A stretch of 64,000 nucleotides of DNA. It comes from Roseateles puraquae (GTDB taxonomy: Bacteria > Pseudomonadota > Gammaproteobacteria > Burkholderiales > Burkholderiaceae_C). Made by a program: the position numbers and the translations under genes. The stretch spans positions 186,001 through 250,000 of the forward strand of contig NZ_NISI01000001.1 of assembly GCF_002205845.1 (NCBI RefSeq), in the 5' to 3' direction. The number at the start of each line of letters is the position of its first letter. Position 1 is the stretch's first letter. Of the stretch, positions 1-9,924 are shown in pieces. The notes under the pieces were generated by a model. It was not told the DNA's origin. It did no database searches and saw nothing but the letters and a program-made list of their open reading frames with translations.

Positions 1-237
1 CATCTTGTTGCACAACGTGCCGGCCACGATCATCAGGTCGGACTGCCGCGGGCTCGGGCGGAACAGCATGCCGAAGCGGTCGATGTCGTAGCGCGCGGCA
101 CCCGCGTGCATCATCTCGACGGCGCAGCAGGCCAAGCCGAAGGTCATCGGCCACAGCGAGCCGGTCTTGGACCAGTTGATGAGCTTGTCGACCGAGGTCG
201 TGACAAAGCCCTCTTTGAGGACGCCTTCAATACCCAT
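1..237 (-). CDS. nuoB: NADH-quinone oxidoreductase subunit B, N-terminal part (cut by window edge)
   Basis: NuoB is a peripheral-arm subunit of respiratory complex I and carries the terminal N2 [4Fe-4S] cluster. Only the first 79 codons lie in the window; the gene runs off at base 1 with its frame open. The N-terminus starts [11 protein letters not shown]. An adjacent cysteine pair (C37-C38, in LACCAVEMM) supplies two N2 ligands, and RYDIDRFGM follows. It lies 30 bases downstream of nuoA on the same strand, the usual order of a nuo operon. The identification is secure despite truncation. Confidence 0.95.
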   Translation of the reverse strand, partial: MGIEGVLKEGFVTTSVDKLINWSKTGSLWPMTFGLACCAVEMMHAGAARYDIDRFGMLFRPSPRQSDLMIVAGTLCNKM

Positions 238-267
238 TTGGAATTCCCAGCTTGTGTCGGCGAACGC

Positions 268-627
268 TTATTCCCAGTCCAGGGCGCCCTTTTTCCACTC
301 GTAGGCAAAGCCCACGACCAGAATGCCGAGGAAGATCATCATCGCCCAGAAGCCTGTCGCGCCGATTTCCTTCAGGGCAACAGCCCAGGGAAACAGGAAG
401 GCAATTTCCAGGTCGAAGAGGATGAAGAGGATGGCGACGAGGTAGTAGCGCACATCGAATTTCATGCGCGCGTCTTCAAAGGCCTCGAAGCCGCATTCGT
501 AAGGGGAATTCTTGGCCGCATCGGGCCGATTGGGGCCCAGCAGGGCACCAAGCACCTGGGGCGCAATCCCGACCACCGCGCCGACCAGGATGAAGAGGAT
601 GACGGGCAGGTACTGTTCGAGATTCAT
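268..627 (-). CDS. nuoA: NADH-quinone oxidoreductase subunit A
   Basis: NuoA is a small membrane subunit of complex I at the junction of the membrane and peripheral arms. At 119 residues it has normal family length and three predicted membrane helices (about 8-30, 62-82 and 89-109). The conserved loop between helices 1 and 2 holds the motif SPYECGFE followed by [12 protein letters not shown], a family hallmark. An AAGG sequence sits a few bases before the ATG. It is the first protein gene of the nuo operon here, downstream of tRNA-Leu and secG. The 185-base stretch before it should hold the nuo promoter, but I cannot place one with confidence. Confidence 0.96.
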   Translation of the reverse strand: MNLEQYLPVILFILVGAVVGIAPQVLGALLGPNRPDAAKNSPYECGFEAFEDARMKFDVRYYLVAILFILFDLEIAFLFPWAVALKEIGATGFWAMMIFLGILVVGFAYEWKKGALDWE

Positions 628-812
628 GGGCGCCTTCTCGGGTGTCGACTAAAACGTCTTCGTCAACGCAGCCGCCGAACAGGCCGGCCACAAAAGCAAA
701 CAGGCGCGCCACCAGCGAATCCAAGGATGTCGCTCGCGGATCGCGCCCGCCTGGAACCTTGCCGCATGCAACCCGAGTGGATCGCCTGCGGCGACAGGCC
801 GCTTCAATGTTC

Positions 813-897
813 TGGTGCCGTCGGCGAGACTCGAACTCGCACAGCTTTCGCCACTACCCCCTCAAGATAGCGTGTCTACCAATTTCACCACGACGGC
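813..897 (-). tRNA. tRNA-Leu (anticodon GAG)
   Basis: An 85-nt cloverleaf is readable on the minus strand. The acceptor stem is GCCGTCG paired with CGACGGC. The D-loop contains AAATTGGTAGACAC, the anticodon loop is CTTGAGG (anticodon GAG), there is a long class II variable arm, and the T-arm has GTTCGAGTC. The 3' CCA is encoded (plus-strand TGG at 813-815). A leucine tRNA between secG and nuoA is the standard betaproteobacterial arrangement. Confidence 0.97.
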
Positions 898-951
898 TGG
901 TACTGTTTTGCCTGGCAACCGGAGAGGGTTTTGTTTACCAGACAGCCTCGC

Positions 952-959
952 ATTCTATA
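952..959 (-). promoter_or_regulatory. Candidate -10 element of the tRNA-Leu promoter
   Basis: The minus strand reads TATAGAAT followed by a GC-rich stretch (GCGAGGC), as in stable-RNA promoters with a stringent discriminator. It lies about 55 bases upstream of the mature tRNA 5' end, between secG and the tRNA. I see no good -35 box, so this is a moderate call. Confidence 0.4.
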
Positions 960-1007
960 CCGAAATTTTCACCCTTCCGGGGAAGAAGCGAGGGTTTTAG
1001 TCAGGCT

Positions 1008-1397
1008 TCAGTTCGCGGCGGCCGAAGCTGCGGCAGAGGCTGCAGGCGCCGTCACGGCGGGAGCCACAGCTGCGCCGGGGATGGCAGCGGCGCCAGACGC
1101 TGCGGGTGCAACGACAGGGGCGCGGTCGAGCACAGTGTCAGCAGCCGGGGCACCCGTGCGGCCATTGGCGAGGAAGGCCAGGCCCAGCGTGCAGCCGAAG
1201 AACAGCGTGGCCGCGAAGGCCGTGCTGCGCGACAGGAAGTTGGCACTGCCCGTGGCGCCGAACAGGCTGCCGGAAGCGCCGCTGCCGAAGGAGGCACCCA
1301 TGTCGGCGCCCTTGCCGTGCTGCACCAGCACGAGACCGATGATCGCGATCGCGGACAGCAATTGAACGATCAGCACCAGATTCGCAAAGAACTGCAT
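1008..1397 (-). CDS. secG: Preprotein translocase subunit SecG
   Basis: SecG is the small auxiliary subunit of the SecYEG protein-export channel in the inner membrane. The 129-residue product has two hydrophobic helices (about 2-24 and 52-74) linked by a Gly/Ser-rich cytoplasmic loop with the family pattern QHGKGADMGASFGSG. The C-terminal 50 residues are an Ala/Pro/Val-rich low-complexity tail, common in Burkholderiales SecG. I chose the ATG at 1397 because GGAG lies 8 bases upstream; an in-frame GTG three codons earlier overlaps that ribosome site. It sits after tpiA in the same transcription unit. Confidence 0.93.
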   Translation of the reverse strand: MQFFANLVLIVQLLSAIAIIGLVLVQHGKGADMGASFGSGASGSLFGATGSANFLSRSTAFAATLFFGCTLGLAFLANGRTGAPAADTVLDRAPVVAPAASGAAAIPGAAVAPAVTAPAASAAASAAAN

Positions 1398-1457
1398 TCC
1401 AAACACTCCATCAAAACTAGCAGGCGCCCTGCCCCATCGGCCTGGCGCCCATCAAAC

Positions 1458-2201
1458 TCACTGAGCCGCAGCGCGGCAGATGGCGGAGAAGCCCCCCGCC
1501 TTCAAGGAAGCACCACCGATCAGGCCACCGTCGATGTCCGCCTGGGCGAACAACTCAGCCGCGTTGTCGGCCTTGACACTGCCGCCGTAAAGGATGCGCA
1601 TGACACCGGACCGGTCAGTCGCGGCATGCAGCTGCGCACGCAGAACGGCATGCACGGCCTGGGCCTGCGCGGGCGTGGCCGTGAGGCCCGTGCCAATCGC
1701 CCACACCGGCTCGTACGCCACCACCATCTCGCCGCAGCAGTGCCCCAGCGTGTGGATGACTGCGGCCAGCTGCCGCTTGACGACGGACTCCGTCTGCCCG
1801 GCCTCACGCTCAGCGCGTGTCTCGCCCACGCAGACGATGGGTGTCACACCATGCGCCAAGGCCGCCTTGGCCTTGTCGGCCACCAGCTGATCGCTTTCAG
1901 CGTGATAGGAGCGGCGCTCCGAGTGACCGACGATGACGTAACGGCAGCCGATGTCCGACAGCATGGCGCTCGACACTTCGCCCGTGTAGGCGCCCTGCTC
2001 GTGCGCCGAGCAGTCTTGCGCGCCGTACGCAATGGCTGAACCCGTCAGGGCAAGCGCGGTCTCGGCGATGTAAGGAAAAGGTACGCAGACGGCGACGTCG
2101 GCGTTCCATGGTCCCGCCTCCTTGAGGCCGGCCAGCAGCTGGGCATTGGCTGCACGACTGCCATGCATTTTCCAGTTGCCGACGACGAGCTTTCTTCTCA
2201 T
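1458..2201 (-). CDS. tpiA: Triose-phosphate isomerase
   Basis: TpiA interconverts glyceraldehyde 3-phosphate and dihydroxyacetone phosphate in glycolysis and gluconeogenesis. The 247-residue protein has the normal length. It contains the substrate-binding motif VVGNWKMHG (Asn and Lys), the electrophilic His in IVGHSERR, the catalytic Glu in [11 protein letters not shown], and phosphate-binding YGGSVK and GGLIGGASL. The ATG at 2201 is chosen over a TTG two codons upstream because AAGGA lies six bases before it. Its 3' neighbour is secG and its 5' neighbour is the quinone oxidoreductase gene, 10 bases away. Confidence 0.96.
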   Translation of the reverse strand: MRRKLVVGNWKMHGSRAANAQLLAGLKEAGPWNADVAVCVPFPYIAETALALTGSAIAYGAQDCSAHEQGAYTGEVSSAMLSDIGCRYVIVGHSERRSYHAESDQLVADKAKAALAHGVTPIVCVGETRAEREAGQTESVVKRQLAAVIHTLGHCCGEMVVAYEPVWAIGTGLTATPAQAQAVHAVLRAQLHAATDRSGVMRILYGGSVKADNAAELFAQADIDGGLIGGASLKAGGFSAICRAAAQ

Positions 2202-2211
2202 CTCCAATCCT

Positions 2212-3198
2212 TCACCAGGTCAGCACGATCTTGCCGATGTGCTGGTTGGACTCCATCAGTGCATGCGCCTCGGCCGCCTGGGCAGCGGGCAGCTCACGGT
2301 AGATGACCGGCTTGATGTGGCCGGCCTCGATCAGCGGCCAGACCCGATCGCGCAGCGACCGCGCCAGCTCCGCCTTGAAGGCGGTCGAGCGAGGACGCAG
2401 CGTCGAGCCCGTGATCGTCAGCCGACGGCGCAGCAGAAGACCGGCATCGATCTCCGATTTCACGCCGCCCTGCACCGCGATCAGCGCCAGGCGCCCGTCT
2501 TCGGCCAGCGCCTGCACACCGCGGCCGATGTAGTCGCCTGCGACCATGTCGAGGATGACATCGACCCCCCGGCCGCCGGTGGCCGCCTTGGCTTCGACGA
2601 CGAAATCCTGCTCACGGTAGTTGATGGCCACGTCGGCACCCAGCGCCCGGCAAGCCTCGGCCTTGTCGCCAGAGCCCACCGTCACCAGCACTCGGGCACC
2701 CAGGGCACGCGCCATCTGGATGGCCGTCACGCCGATGCCGCTGGAGCCGCCATGCACGAGCAAGGTTTCGCCCGCCTGCAGGCGCGCGCGGTCGAACACA
2801 TTGGCCCAGACGGTGAAGCAGGTTTCGGGCAGGCTTGCCGCCTGAGCCAGCGTCCAACCAGCAGGCACTGGCAGGCACTGGCCGACTGGCACCACACACA
2901 ACTCGGCATAGCCACCGCCATTGGCCAGTGCGCAGACCTGGTCGCCGACGGCAAGGCCATGCGCCGCCAAGGCAGCCGCATCACCGGCCACGATCTCGCC
3001 AGCCACTTCGAGGCCCGGGAGATCGCTTGCGCCCGGCGGGGGCGGATAGGCGCCCTTGCGCTGCAGCACGTCCGGCCGATTGATGCCGGACGCTGCCACG
3101 CGGATCAAGCACTCGCCCGGGCCCGCGACCGGGTCCGGCCTTTCGGCCAGTTCCAGCACTTCAGGCCCACCGGGGCGGGTGATCTCGATCGCACGCAT
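2212..3198 (-). CDS. NAD(P)H quinone oxidoreductase, zinc-independent MDR family
   Basis: This 328-residue protein belongs to the quinone-oxidoreductase branch of the medium-chain dehydrogenases/reductases, which use NADPH to reduce quinones or enones. It starts [17 protein letters not shown] and has the family motif [16 protein letters not shown] Rossmann dinucleotide-binding loop follows in [16 protein letters not shown]. The zinc-binding cysteines of alcohol dehydrogenases are absent, as expected. The exact substrate cannot be told from sequence. The ATG at 3198 lies 10 bases after the pnp stop, so the gene is probably co-transcribed with pnp. Confidence 0.88.
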   Translation of the reverse strand: MRAIEITRPGGPEVLELAERPDPVAGPGECLIRVAASGINRPDVLQRKGAYPPPPGASDLPGLEVAGEIVAGDAAALAAHGLAVGDQVCALANGGGYAELCVVPVGQCLPVPAGWTLAQAASLPETCFTVWANVFDRARLQAGETLLVHGGSSGIGVTAIQMARALGARVLVTVGSGDKAEACRALGADVAINYREQDFVVEAKAATGGRGVDVILDMVAGDYIGRGVQALAEDGRLALIAVQGGVKSEIDAGLLLRRRLTITGSTLRPRSTAFKAELARSLRDRVWPLIEAGHIKPVIYRELPAAQAAEAHALMESNQHIGKIVLTW

Positions 3199-3208
3199 GA
3201 GACGCGAT

Positions 3209-5359
3209 TTACTCGGCAGCCGGCGGCGCGGCCTCAGCAGCCGGTGCCGGGGTGGCTTCACGCTCCGGGCGGTCGATCAGCGCCTTCATGGACAGCTTGA
3301 TGCGGCCCTTCTCGTCGGTCTCCAGGACCTTGACCTTGACGACCTGGCCTTCTTGCAGGAAGTCGGTCACCTTCTCGACGCGCTGGTGGGCGATCTGGCT
3401 GATGTGCAGCAGGCCGTCCTTGCCCGGCAGCAGGTTCACGAGGGCGCCGAAGTCCAGGATCTTGGTGATGGGGCCTTCGTAGACCTTGCCCACTTCGACT
3501 TCAGCCGTGATCTCCTCGATGCGCTTCTTGGCGAGGGCCGCCTTCTCGGCGTCGGTCGAGGCAATGGTGATGGTGCCGTCTTCGCCGATGTCGATGGTCG
3601 TGCCGGTTTCTTCAGTCAGCGCGCGGATGGTGGCGCCGCCCTTGCCGATCACGTCACGGATCTTCTCCGGGTTGATCTTCATCGAGTACAGGCGCGGCGC
3701 GAACTGCGACACCTCGGTGTTGGCCGTGCCCATGGCTTCAACCATCTTGCCCAGGATGTGCAGGCGAGCCTCCTTGGCCTGAGCCAGGGCGACCTGCATG
3801 ATTTCCTTGGTGATGCCCTGGATCTTGATGTCCATCTGCAGGGCGGTGATGCCCGTGGAGGTGCCGGCAACCTTGAAGTCCATGTCGCCGAGGTGATCCT
3901 CGTCACCCAGGATGTCGGTCAGCACGGCAAAGCGGTTGCCGTCCTTGATCAGGCCCATCGCGATGCCGGCGACGTGCGCCTTCAGCGGCACGCCGGCATC
4001 CATCAGCGACAGGCAGCCGCCGCAGACGGAGGCCATCGACGAGGAACCGTTGGACTCGGTGATTTCCGACACCACGCGCAACGAGTACGGGAACTCTTCC
4101 TTGCTAGGCAGCACGGCGACCAGCGCGCGCTTGGCCAGGCGGCCGTGGCCGATCTCGCGGCGCTTCGGGCTGCCCACGCGACCCGTTTCGCCGGTGGCGA
4201 ACGGGGGCATGTTGTAGTGCAGCATGAAGCGGTCTTCGAACTCGCCGTCGAGTGCGTCGATGCGCTGGGCATCACGGTCGGTGCCGAGGGTGGCGATCAC
4301 CAGGGCCTGGGTCTCACCGCGCGTGAACAGCGCCGAGCCGTGGGTGCGCGGCAGGATGCCGTTGCGGATCTCGATGGGGCGCACGGTGCGGGTGTCGCGG
4401 CCATCGATGCGCGGCTCGCCGGCCAGGATCTGGCTGCGCACGATGCGGGCTTCGATCTCGAACAGCAGGCCTTCCACCTCGACCTTGTCGAAGGCGACGC
4501 CTTCAGCGGTCAGCGCGGCGAAGACATTCGCGGCGGCGGTGCGGCAGGCTTGCGTGCGGGCCTGCTTGGAGCGGATCTGGTAGGCCTCGCGCAGCGGGCC
4601 TTCGGCCAGGGCCGTGACCTTGGCAATGAAGGCTTCGTCCTTGGCCGGGGCAGTCCAGTTCCAGGCCGGCTTGCCGGCTTCCTTGACGAGCTCGTTGATG
4701 GCGGCGATGGCGACGTTGCCTTGCTCATGGCCGAACACCACGGCGCCCAGCATGACTTCTTCCGACAGGCCCGAGGCTTCGGACTCGACCATCAGCACCG
4801 CAGCTTGCGTGCCGGCCACGACCAGGTCCATCTGGCTGTTGACCAGCTCGGTCTTGCTGGGGTTGAGCACGTACTCGCCGTTGACGTAGCCGACGCGGGC
4901 GGCGCCGATCGGGCCGTTGAACGGGATGCCCGAGATGGCCAGCGCGGCGGAGGTGCCGATCATGGCGGCGATGTCGGCCTGCACTTCAGGGTTCAGGCTG
5001 ACGACGTGGATGACGACCTGGACTTCATTGAAGAAGCCTTCCGGGAACAGCGGGCGGATCGGGCGGTCGATCAGGCGGCTGGTCAGGGTCTCGTGCTCGG
5101 AGGGGCGGCCCTCACGCTTGAAGAAGCTGCCGGGGATCTTGCCGGCGGCGTACGTCTTCTCGAGGTAGTCGACGGTCAGCGGGAAGAAGTCCTGGCCGGC
5201 CTTGGCTTCGGTCTTGGCGACCACGGTGGCCAGCACGACCGTGCCTTCGATGTTGACGACGACGGCGCCGGTCGACTGGCGGGCGACTTCACCCGTTTCC
5301 AGCACGACGTTGTGACGGCCCCATTGGAAGGACTTGGTGACCTTGTTGAACATGGACAT
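3209..5359 (-). CDS. pnp: Polyribonucleotide nucleotidyltransferase (PNPase)
   Basis: PNPase is a trimeric 3'-5' phosphorolytic exoribonuclease that degrades mRNA and can add tails. The 716-residue protein has two RNase PH domains (about 1-220 and 300-540), then KH ([15 protein letters not shown]) and S1 ([20 protein letters not shown]) RNA-binding domains. A short Ala/Pro/Glu-rich tail closes it. The start is the second of three clustered ATGs; it has AGGAG six bases upstream, while the first ATG abuts that site directly. The gene follows rpsO with a 218-base leader containing two stem-loops, the context in which E. coli PNPase autoregulates through RNase III cleavage. Confidence 0.97.
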   Translation of the reverse strand: MSMFNKVTKSFQWGRHNVVLETGEVARQSTGAVVVNIEGTVVLATVVAKTEAKAGQDFFPLTVDYLEKTYAAGKIPGSFFKREGRPSEHETLTSRLIDRPIRPLFPEGFFNEVQVVIHVVSLNPEVQADIAAMIGTSAALAISGIPFNGPIGAARVGYVNGEYVLNPSKTELVNSQMDLVVAGTQAAVLMVESEASGLSEEVMLGAVVFGHEQGNVAIAAINELVKEAGKPAWNWTAPAKDEAFIAKVTALAEGPLREAYQIRSKQARTQACRTAAANVFAALTAEGVAFDKVEVEGLLFEIEARIVRSQILAGEPRIDGRDTRTVRPIEIRNGILPRTHGSALFTRGETQALVIATLGTDRDAQRIDALDGEFEDRFMLHYNMPPFATGETGRVGSPKRREIGHGRLAKRALVAVLPSKEEFPYSLRVVSEITESNGSSSMASVCGGCLSLMDAGVPLKAHVAGIAMGLIKDGNRFAVLTDILGDEDHLGDMDFKVAGTSTGITALQMDIKIQGITKEIMQVALAQAKEARLHILGKMVEAMGTANTEVSQFAPRLYSMKINPEKIRDVIGKGGATIRALTEETGTTIDIGEDGTITIASTDAEKAALAKKRIEEITAEVEVGKVYEGPITKILDFGALVNLLPGKDGLLHISQIAHQRVEKVTDFLQEGQVVKVKVLETDEKGRIKLSMKALIDRPEREATPAPAAEAAPPAAE

Positions 5360-5450
5360 GCTCATCTCCTGGTTGTGGTGGGCGCCCGCCACAGCGGCGC
5401 AGCACCCGGGTTGAACCGGAAACGAGGCTGGGTTTGGTCCAGATGCCATT

Positions 5451-5480
5451 CCAGGGCGACTCGCCGGGGAGCCGTCTTGG
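5451..5480 (-). promoter_or_regulatory. Imperfect stem-loop in the pnp leader
   Basis: On the minus strand a 12-base arm pairs with a second 12-base arm around a CCCGGC loop, with two mismatches and one G-U pair. It lies about 90 bases upstream of the pnp start. In E. coli a leader stem at this place is cut by RNase III so that PNPase can repress its own mRNA. Function here is inferred from position only. Confidence 0.35.
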
Positions 5481-5524
5481 AATGATCCGTGACCACGTCA
5501 GCTTGGTTCCGGCAGATGGACAAA

Positions 5525-5559
5525 GAGCCTGTACTGGGCTTGATGGACCAGACAGGCTC
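5525..5559 (-). terminator. Stem-loop between rpsO and pnp (attenuator or processing site)
   Basis: The minus strand forms GAGCCTGT...ACAGGCTC, an 8-bp perfect stem extended inward by CTGG/CCAG with one bulged base, and is followed by only TTTG. It begins 19 bases after the rpsO stop. The short T-run suggests a leaky terminator or an mRNA-processing hairpin, matching the position of the E. coli rpsO-pnp intercistronic structures. Confidence 0.5.
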
Positions 5560-5577
5560 CTTGTCGGATGCGGCAGA

Positions 5578-5847
5578 TTACTTGCGAAGGCCCAGCTTGG
5601 CGATCAGCGCGGTGTAGCGGGCGGCGTCGACACGCTTCAGGTAGGCCAGCAGGCTCTTGCGGGTGTTGACCATCTTCAGCAGACCGCGGCGGCCGTGGTG
5701 GTCCTTGGCGTGGGTCTTGAAGTGGGGGGTCAGCTCGTTGATGCGGGCGGTCAGCAGAGCAACTTGGACTTCCGGGCTACCGGTGTCGTTGGCGCTGCGG
5801 GCATTGGCCTTGACGATTTCGGCCTTGTTCAGATCGGCGACGGACAT
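5578..5847 (-). CDS. rpsO: 30S ribosomal protein S15
   Basis: S15 binds 16S rRNA early in assembly of the 30S platform. The 89-residue protein has exactly the family length. It carries the conserved stretches [30 protein letters not shown] and RRK-type helix KSLLAYLK, ending LIAKLGLRK. The ATG at 5847 has a modest GGAA site upstream. rpsO followed by pnp is among the most conserved bacterial gene pairs. The 155-base leader to the candidate -10 could hold the site at which S15 represses its own translation, but I cannot identify it. Confidence 0.97.
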   Translation of the reverse strand: MSVADLNKAEIVKANARSANDTGSPEVQVALLTARINELTPHFKTHAKDHHGRRGLLKMVNTRKSLLAYLKRVDAARYTALIAKLGLRK

Positions 5848-6009
5848 GGTGTTTTCCAAAGGGTTTCGGAAGTCCGGCCGGGCGAGCGCCATCAAGGCGC
5901 AGCCGCAGACGGTTTCCGGAGGTTGACTTGCGGACACGGGGGAAACCGCCCCGAGCCGTGCTGGTGATTCGCGCCCTCGGGCCAAGGCCTGACGACGCAA
6001 AACCGGCGG

Positions 6010-6015
6010 AGTATA
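6010..6015 (-). promoter_or_regulatory. Candidate -10 box for rpsO
   Basis: The minus strand reads TATACT (5 of 6 to TATAAT) about 165 bases upstream of the rpsO start. No convincing -35 box stands 16-18 bases before it. The 5848-6253 interval has no gene: it carries this element on the minus strand and the heat-shock promoter on the plus strand. Confidence 0.3.
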
Positions 6016-6162
6016 GCTGAAGGCCGGCAGGCGCCCTGCTTCAAGTACCTGCCTGAGTCGGCACGAAGGGCGTGACTTGCTGCCCGTCGACGCGATTTCA
6101 AGGTGTCGCACGACCCCTGCCCACCATTCATGTGACTTCGATCAAGCCGGCGCGAACCGCCT

Positions 6163-6187
6163 CTTGAAGCCAGACCAGCCGCGCCTA
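6163..6187 (+). promoter_or_regulatory. Sigma-32 (RpoH)-type promoter of the Hsp20 gene
   Basis: CTTGAA at 6163-6168 matches the heat-shock -35 box exactly. A 13-base spacer leads to CGCCTA at 6182-6187, a partial match to the CCCCAT -10 box. It lies about 65 bases upstream of the small heat-shock gene start. The match and the gene's family support RpoH control; this is inference. Confidence 0.45.
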
Positions 6188-6253
6188 GCTGGGGGTCATC
6201 GGGTGCTGCTCCCGACATCACCCGAGCAGCGTCAGCCTCTTCAGGAGACCTCC

Positions 6254-6688
6254 ATGTTCCTCGTTCCCGTGAACCGCAATCTGTCCGAACTGTCCCGCTC
6301 GCTGGACCGCTTCTTCGACGACAACTTCTTCGCTGACAACCGTGACGCCGGCACCGCCGCGTTGCGCAGCCCGGCGCTGGACGTGATCGAGTCGGAGACC
6401 GCGTACACCGTCAAGCTGGACATGCCCGGCGTCGCCAAGGACGCCGTCAAGGTCAACATCGACGGCCGCCGCATCAGCGTGGACGCCGAGCAGCGCAAGG
6501 ACGACGAGAAGAAGGACGGTGAACGCGTCATCTATCGCGAGCGCACCGTGAGCCGCTTCTCGCGCACCTTCTCGCTGCCGCAGGAGATCAGCCAGAGCGA
6601 CTCCAGCGCCAGCCTCGAACATGGCGTGCTGACGCTGAAGCTCGCCAAGCGCGGCGCCACCAGCGGCAGCCAGTTGACCGTCAATTAA
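6254..6688 (+). CDS. Small heat-shock protein, Hsp20/alpha-crystallin family
   Basis: This 144-residue protein is an ATP-independent holdase chaperone that binds unfolding proteins. The alpha-crystallin domain spans about residues 38-130. It includes the substrate-facing strand with [14 protein letters not shown], the loop ISVDAEQRK, and the signature near the end, [11 protein letters not shown] (the A/G-V-L pattern). AGGAG lies 9 bases before the ATG. A sigma-32-like promoter and overlapping hairpins precede it. It is convergent with tsaD: the two stop codons overlap by two bases. Confidence 0.93.
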   Translation: MFLVPVNRNLSELSRSLDRFFDDNFFADNRDAGTAALRSPALDVIESETAYTVKLDMPGVAKDAVKVNIDGRRISVDAEQRKDDEKKDGERVIYRERTVSRFSRTFSLPQEISQSDSSASLEHGVLTLKLAKRGATSGSQLTVN

Positions 6689-7728
6689 GCCGAGGCCAGG
6701 TCCCAGCGGGGCCGCACCTCGAAACCGCCATCGTCTCGCGGCCGGGCCATGCCGCGCTGCACCCGCAGCGCGGCGGCCATGGCGATCATGGCGCCGTTGT
6801 CGGTGCATAGCTGCAGCTCCGGGTAATGCACCCGCACGCCGCGGCGCGCACAAGCCGCGTTGAGTTGCTCCCTCAGCAGCGCATTGGCGCCTACGCCTCC
6901 CGCCACCACCAGGCGCTTCATGCCGGTGGTCTTCAAGGCCAACAGCGACTTCTTCACCAGCACCTCGACGATGGCCGCCTGCGTGGACGCTGCGAGATCC
7001 GCGCGCGTCTGCTCGCAGGGGCTGTCGCCGATCTTCTTGACCTGCGTGAGCACCGCGGTCTTCAAGCCGGCGAAACTGAAGTCCGGCTTGCCGCTGTGCA
7101 GCAGCGGGCGCGGCAGCTCGAAGGCCTGCGGGTTGCCGAAGGCCGCCAGCCGGGCCAGGTGCGGGCCGCCCGGGTAAGGCAGGCCGAGCAGCTTGGCGCT
7201 CTTGTCGAAGGCTTCGCCGGCGGCATCGTCGATGGTCTCGCCGAGGATGTCGTACCGACCGACGCCTTCGACTCGCATCAGCTGCGTGTGACCGCCGCTC
7301 ACCAGCAGCGCCACGAAAGGGAACTCGGGCGGGTCCGCCGACAGGAAGGGCGACAACAAATGCCCCTCCAGATGGTGGATGGGCAGAGCCGGCACATCCA
7401 GCGCCGCAGACAGCGACACGGCCACACCCGCGCCCACCAGCAGCGCACCGGCCAAGCCTGGCCCTTGGGTGTAGGCGATGAGGTCCACGTCCTGCAGCGA
7501 CAGCCCGGCCTGGCCGAGCACTTCACGCGTCAGCGGCAGCACGCGGCGGACGTGGTCGCGTGAGGCCAGTTCAGGCACGACGCCACCATAGGCCTGGTGC
7601 ATCGCGATCTGGCTGTGCAGCGCCTGGGCGAGCAACCGGGGCGGCGCGTCACCCGACACCTCGACGAGCGCCACGCCCGTCTCGTCGCAGGACGACTCGA
7701 AGCCGAGGATGCGCTGGACGGGCTTCAC
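6685..7728 (-). CDS. tsaD: tRNA N6-adenosine threonylcarbamoyltransferase
   Basis: TsaD transfers the threonylcarbamoyl group to A37 of ANN-reading tRNAs (t6A synthesis) with TsaB and TsaE. The 347-residue protein starts with the ASKHA-fold signature [11 protein letters not shown]. It has the metal-binding HxxxH motif in HHLEGH, followed by [11 protein letters not shown] and [12 protein letters not shown]. The start is a GTG whose last bases overlap the fdx stop (GTGA), so it is translationally coupled to the isc operon. That position ties an Fe-S operon to a tRNA-modification gene; Burkholderiales tsaD is more often separate. Confidence 0.95.
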   Translation of the reverse strand: MKPVQRILGFESSCDETGVALVEVSGDAPPRLLAQALHSQIAMHQAYGGVVPELASRDHVRRVLPLTREVLGQAGLSLQDVDLIAYTQGPGLAGALLVGAGVAVSLSAALDVPALPIHHLEGHLLSPFLSADPPEFPFVALLVSGGHTQLMRVEGVGRYDILGETIDDAAGEAFDKSAKLLGLPYPGGPHLARLAAFGNPQAFELPRPLLHSGKPDFSFAGLKTAVLTQVKKIGDSPCEQTRADLAASTQAAIVEVLVKKSLLALKTTGMKRLVVAGGVGANALLREQLNAACARRGVRVHYPELQLCTDNGAMIAMAAALRVQRGMARPRDDGGFEVRPRWDLASA

Positions 7729-8063
7729 TTGCCCTCTTTGGCGTGATTGATCGAGTACTTGGGAATCTCGACCGTGATGTCCTGCTGGCGCAGCAGCGCC
7801 TGGCAGGACAGGCGCGAGTCGGGTTCGAGCCCCCAGGCGCGGTCCAGCATGTCTTCCTCATTCTCCTCCATCTCACTCAGCGAGCGCCCCCCCTCACGCA
7901 CGATGACGTGGCAGGTGGTGCAGGCACAGACCTGGTCGCAAGCGTGCTCGATGGGAATGTCGTGGTCCAGCAGCGCTTCGCAGATCGAGGTGCCGGGGGC
8001 GGCGGTGATGGTCGCACCCTCAGGGCAATACTCGGCGTGGGGCAGGATCTTGATGACGGGCAT
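7725..8063 (-). CDS. fdx: ISC-system [2Fe-2S] ferredoxin
   Basis: Fdx supplies electrons for Fe-S cluster assembly on IscU. The 112-residue adrenodoxin-type protein has ligands in the pattern C-x5-C-x2-C (within [11 protein letters not shown], about residues 41-50) and the distal Cys in RLSCQALL. The acidic helix [11 protein letters not shown] matches partner-docking surfaces in this family. It lies 11 bases after hscA and overlaps the tsaD start. No iscX gene follows, although iscX often ends this operon in related bacteria. Confidence 0.96.
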   Translation of the reverse strand: MPVIKILPHAEYCPEGATITAAPGTSICEALLDHDIPIEHACDQVCACTTCHVIVREGGRSLSEMEENEEDMLDRAWGLEPDSRLSCQALLRQQDITVEIPKYSINHAKEGK

Positions 8064-8074
8064 GACAGGGATTC

Positions 8075-9919
8075 TCAGAGCTGGCTGACATCGCGGCCCG
8101 TCAGGGCGCGCGCGATGGAGCGGTTCATGCGTTCGGCGGCGAAGCCTTCGGTCGCTTCGGCCAGCGCCTTGGTTGCCGCCTCGATGGCGTCGGCGTCGGT
8201 GGCCATGGCGGCCAGTGCCGTCATGCGCGCTTCCAGCGCCTCGCGTTCTGCAACGGGCAAGAGGTCACCATCGGCCGCCAGCGCGCTGCGGGTGGCGAGC
8301 ACCATGCGCTCAGCCTCCACGCGCGCTTCGCGCAGCTTGCGGGCGGCCATGTCGACCTCGGCGCTGGCAAAGCCGTCCTTGAGCATGCCGGCGATCTGAT
8401 CATCGGACAGGCCGTAGCTCGGCTTGACTGTGATAGCCGCCTGCACACCCGAGGTCAGCTCCTGGGCCGACACACTGAGCAGGCCGTCGGCATCGACCTG
8501 AAAGCTCACACGGATGCGCGCCGCGCCGGCCGCCATGGGCGGGATGCCACGCAGCTCGAAGCGGGCGAGCGAGCGGCATTCGCTCACCAGCTCGCGCTCG
8601 CCCTGCACCACATGCAGCGCCATCGCGGTCTGGCCGTCCTTGAAGGTGGTGAAGTCCTGCGCCTTGGCCACAGGGATCGTGGAGTTGCGCTCGATGACGC
8701 GCTCGACCAGCCCGCCCATGGTCTCAAGGCCCAGCGAGAGCGGGATGACATCGAGCAGCAGAATTTCCCCGTCCGCCGCGTTGCCGGCCAGCTGGTTGGC
8801 TTGGATGGCCGCACCCAGCGCAACGACTTCGTCCGGATTCAGGTTGGTCAGCACCTCGCGGCCGAACAACTCGCTGACCGCGCGGCGCACCACCGGCATG
8901 CGGGTGGAACCGCCCACCATGACGGCGCCTTGCACGTCGCCCGGCTTGACCTTGGCGTCGCGAAGCACACGCTTGACAGCTGACAGGGTTCGGGCGACGA
9001 GGGGCCGTGTCAGTTCTTCGAACTGCACCCGCGTGACACTGACCCGCAGTTCGCCCGCGTCCAGCGCCGCCACGAGCTCGGTCGATTCGGCGTCCGACAG
9101 GGCCTCCTTGGCCGCGCGCGCGGCCACCAGCACCGCCCGTTTGTCGTGGGCAGATTGGATGACGCGACCGTCCAGCGCCCACTCCGCCAGCGCGCGGTCG
9201 AAGTCGTCCCCACCGAGGGCCGCATCACCGCCGGTGGCCACGACCTCGAAGACGCCGCGGGTCAGGCGCAGCAGCGAGATGTCGAACGTGCCGCCACCCA
9301 GGTCGTAGACGGCGTAGAGGCCTTCACTGGCGTTGTCCAGGCCGTAGGCGATGGCTGCTGCCGTGGGCTCGTTGATGAGGCGCAGCACCTTCAGACCGGC
9401 CAGCTCGGCGGCATCCTTGGTGGCCTGGCGCTGGGCATCGTCGAAGTAGGCCGGCACCGTGATGACGGCGCCGAAGAGGTCGTCGAGGAAGCTGTCTTCC
9501 GCGCGGAAACGCAGGGTCGCCAGGATCTCGGCCGACACCTCCACCGGGCTCTTCACACCATCGCGGGTGGCCAGCCCCAGCATGCCGGGGCGGTCTTCGA
9601 ACTGGTAGGGCAGATGCTCGCGGTTCGCCACATCGGCCACGCTGCGGCCCATGAAGCGCTTGACGGACACGATGGTGTTCTCGGGGTCCTCGGCCTGGGC
9701 GGCAAGCGCGTCAGCGCCGATCTGGCGCCGGCCTTCAGGAAGGTAGCGCACGGCCGAGGGCAGGATCACGCGTCCCTGCTCATCGGGCAGGCATTCGGCT
9801 ACGCCGTGGCGCACGGCGGCCACCAAGGAGTGCGTCGTGCCGAGGTCAATGCCAACGGCAATGCGGCGCTGGTGCGGGTCTGGCGAGGCGCCGGGTTCGG
9901 AAATCTGGAGAAGAGCCAT
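8075..9919 (-). CDS. hscA: Fe-S protein assembly chaperone HscA (Hsp70 family)
   Basis: HscA is the specialised Hsp70 that, with HscB, binds the LPPVK motif of IscU and drives cluster transfer. The 614-residue protein has the ATPase-domain signatures [25 protein letters not shown] and [10 protein letters not shown], and a substrate-binding domain after about residue 390. Its length fits HscA rather than DnaK (about 640), and it lacks the long acidic DnaK tail. It is five bases downstream of hscB and eleven upstream of fdx. The N-terminal extension before the ATPase is short (about 20 residues), which is normal. Confidence 0.96.
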   Translation of the reverse strand: MALLQISEPGASPDPHQRRIAVGIDLGTTHSLVAAVRHGVAECLPDEQGRVILPSAVRYLPEGRRQIGADALAAQAEDPENTIVSVKRFMGRSVADVANREHLPYQFEDRPGMLGLATRDGVKSPVEVSAEILATLRFRAEDSFLDDLFGAVITVPAYFDDAQRQATKDAAELAGLKVLRLINEPTAAAIAYGLDNASEGLYAVYDLGGGTFDISLLRLTRGVFEVVATGGDAALGGDDFDRALAEWALDGRVIQSAHDKRAVLVAARAAKEALSDAESTELVAALDAGELRVSVTRVQFEELTRPLVARTLSAVKRVLRDAKVKPGDVQGAVMVGGSTRMPVVRRAVSELFGREVLTNLNPDEVVALGAAIQANQLAGNAADGEILLLDVIPLSLGLETMGGLVERVIERNSTIPVAKAQDFTTFKDGQTAMALHVVQGERELVSECRSLARFELRGIPPMAAGAARIRVSFQVDADGLLSVSAQELTSGVQAAITVKPSYGLSDDQIAGMLKDGFASAEVDMAARKLREARVEAERMVLATRSALAADGDLLPVAEREALEARMTALAAMATDADAIEAATKALAEATEGFAAERMNRSIARALTGRDVSQL

Positions 9920-9924
9920 GGCAA

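Noticed and set aside
968-1007. A terminator after secG on the minus strand
   Set aside because: The ACCCT/AGGGT arms can pair but the loop is large, the inner CTTCC/GGAAG leaves no loop, and the run after it is GAAAATTT rather than T-rich.
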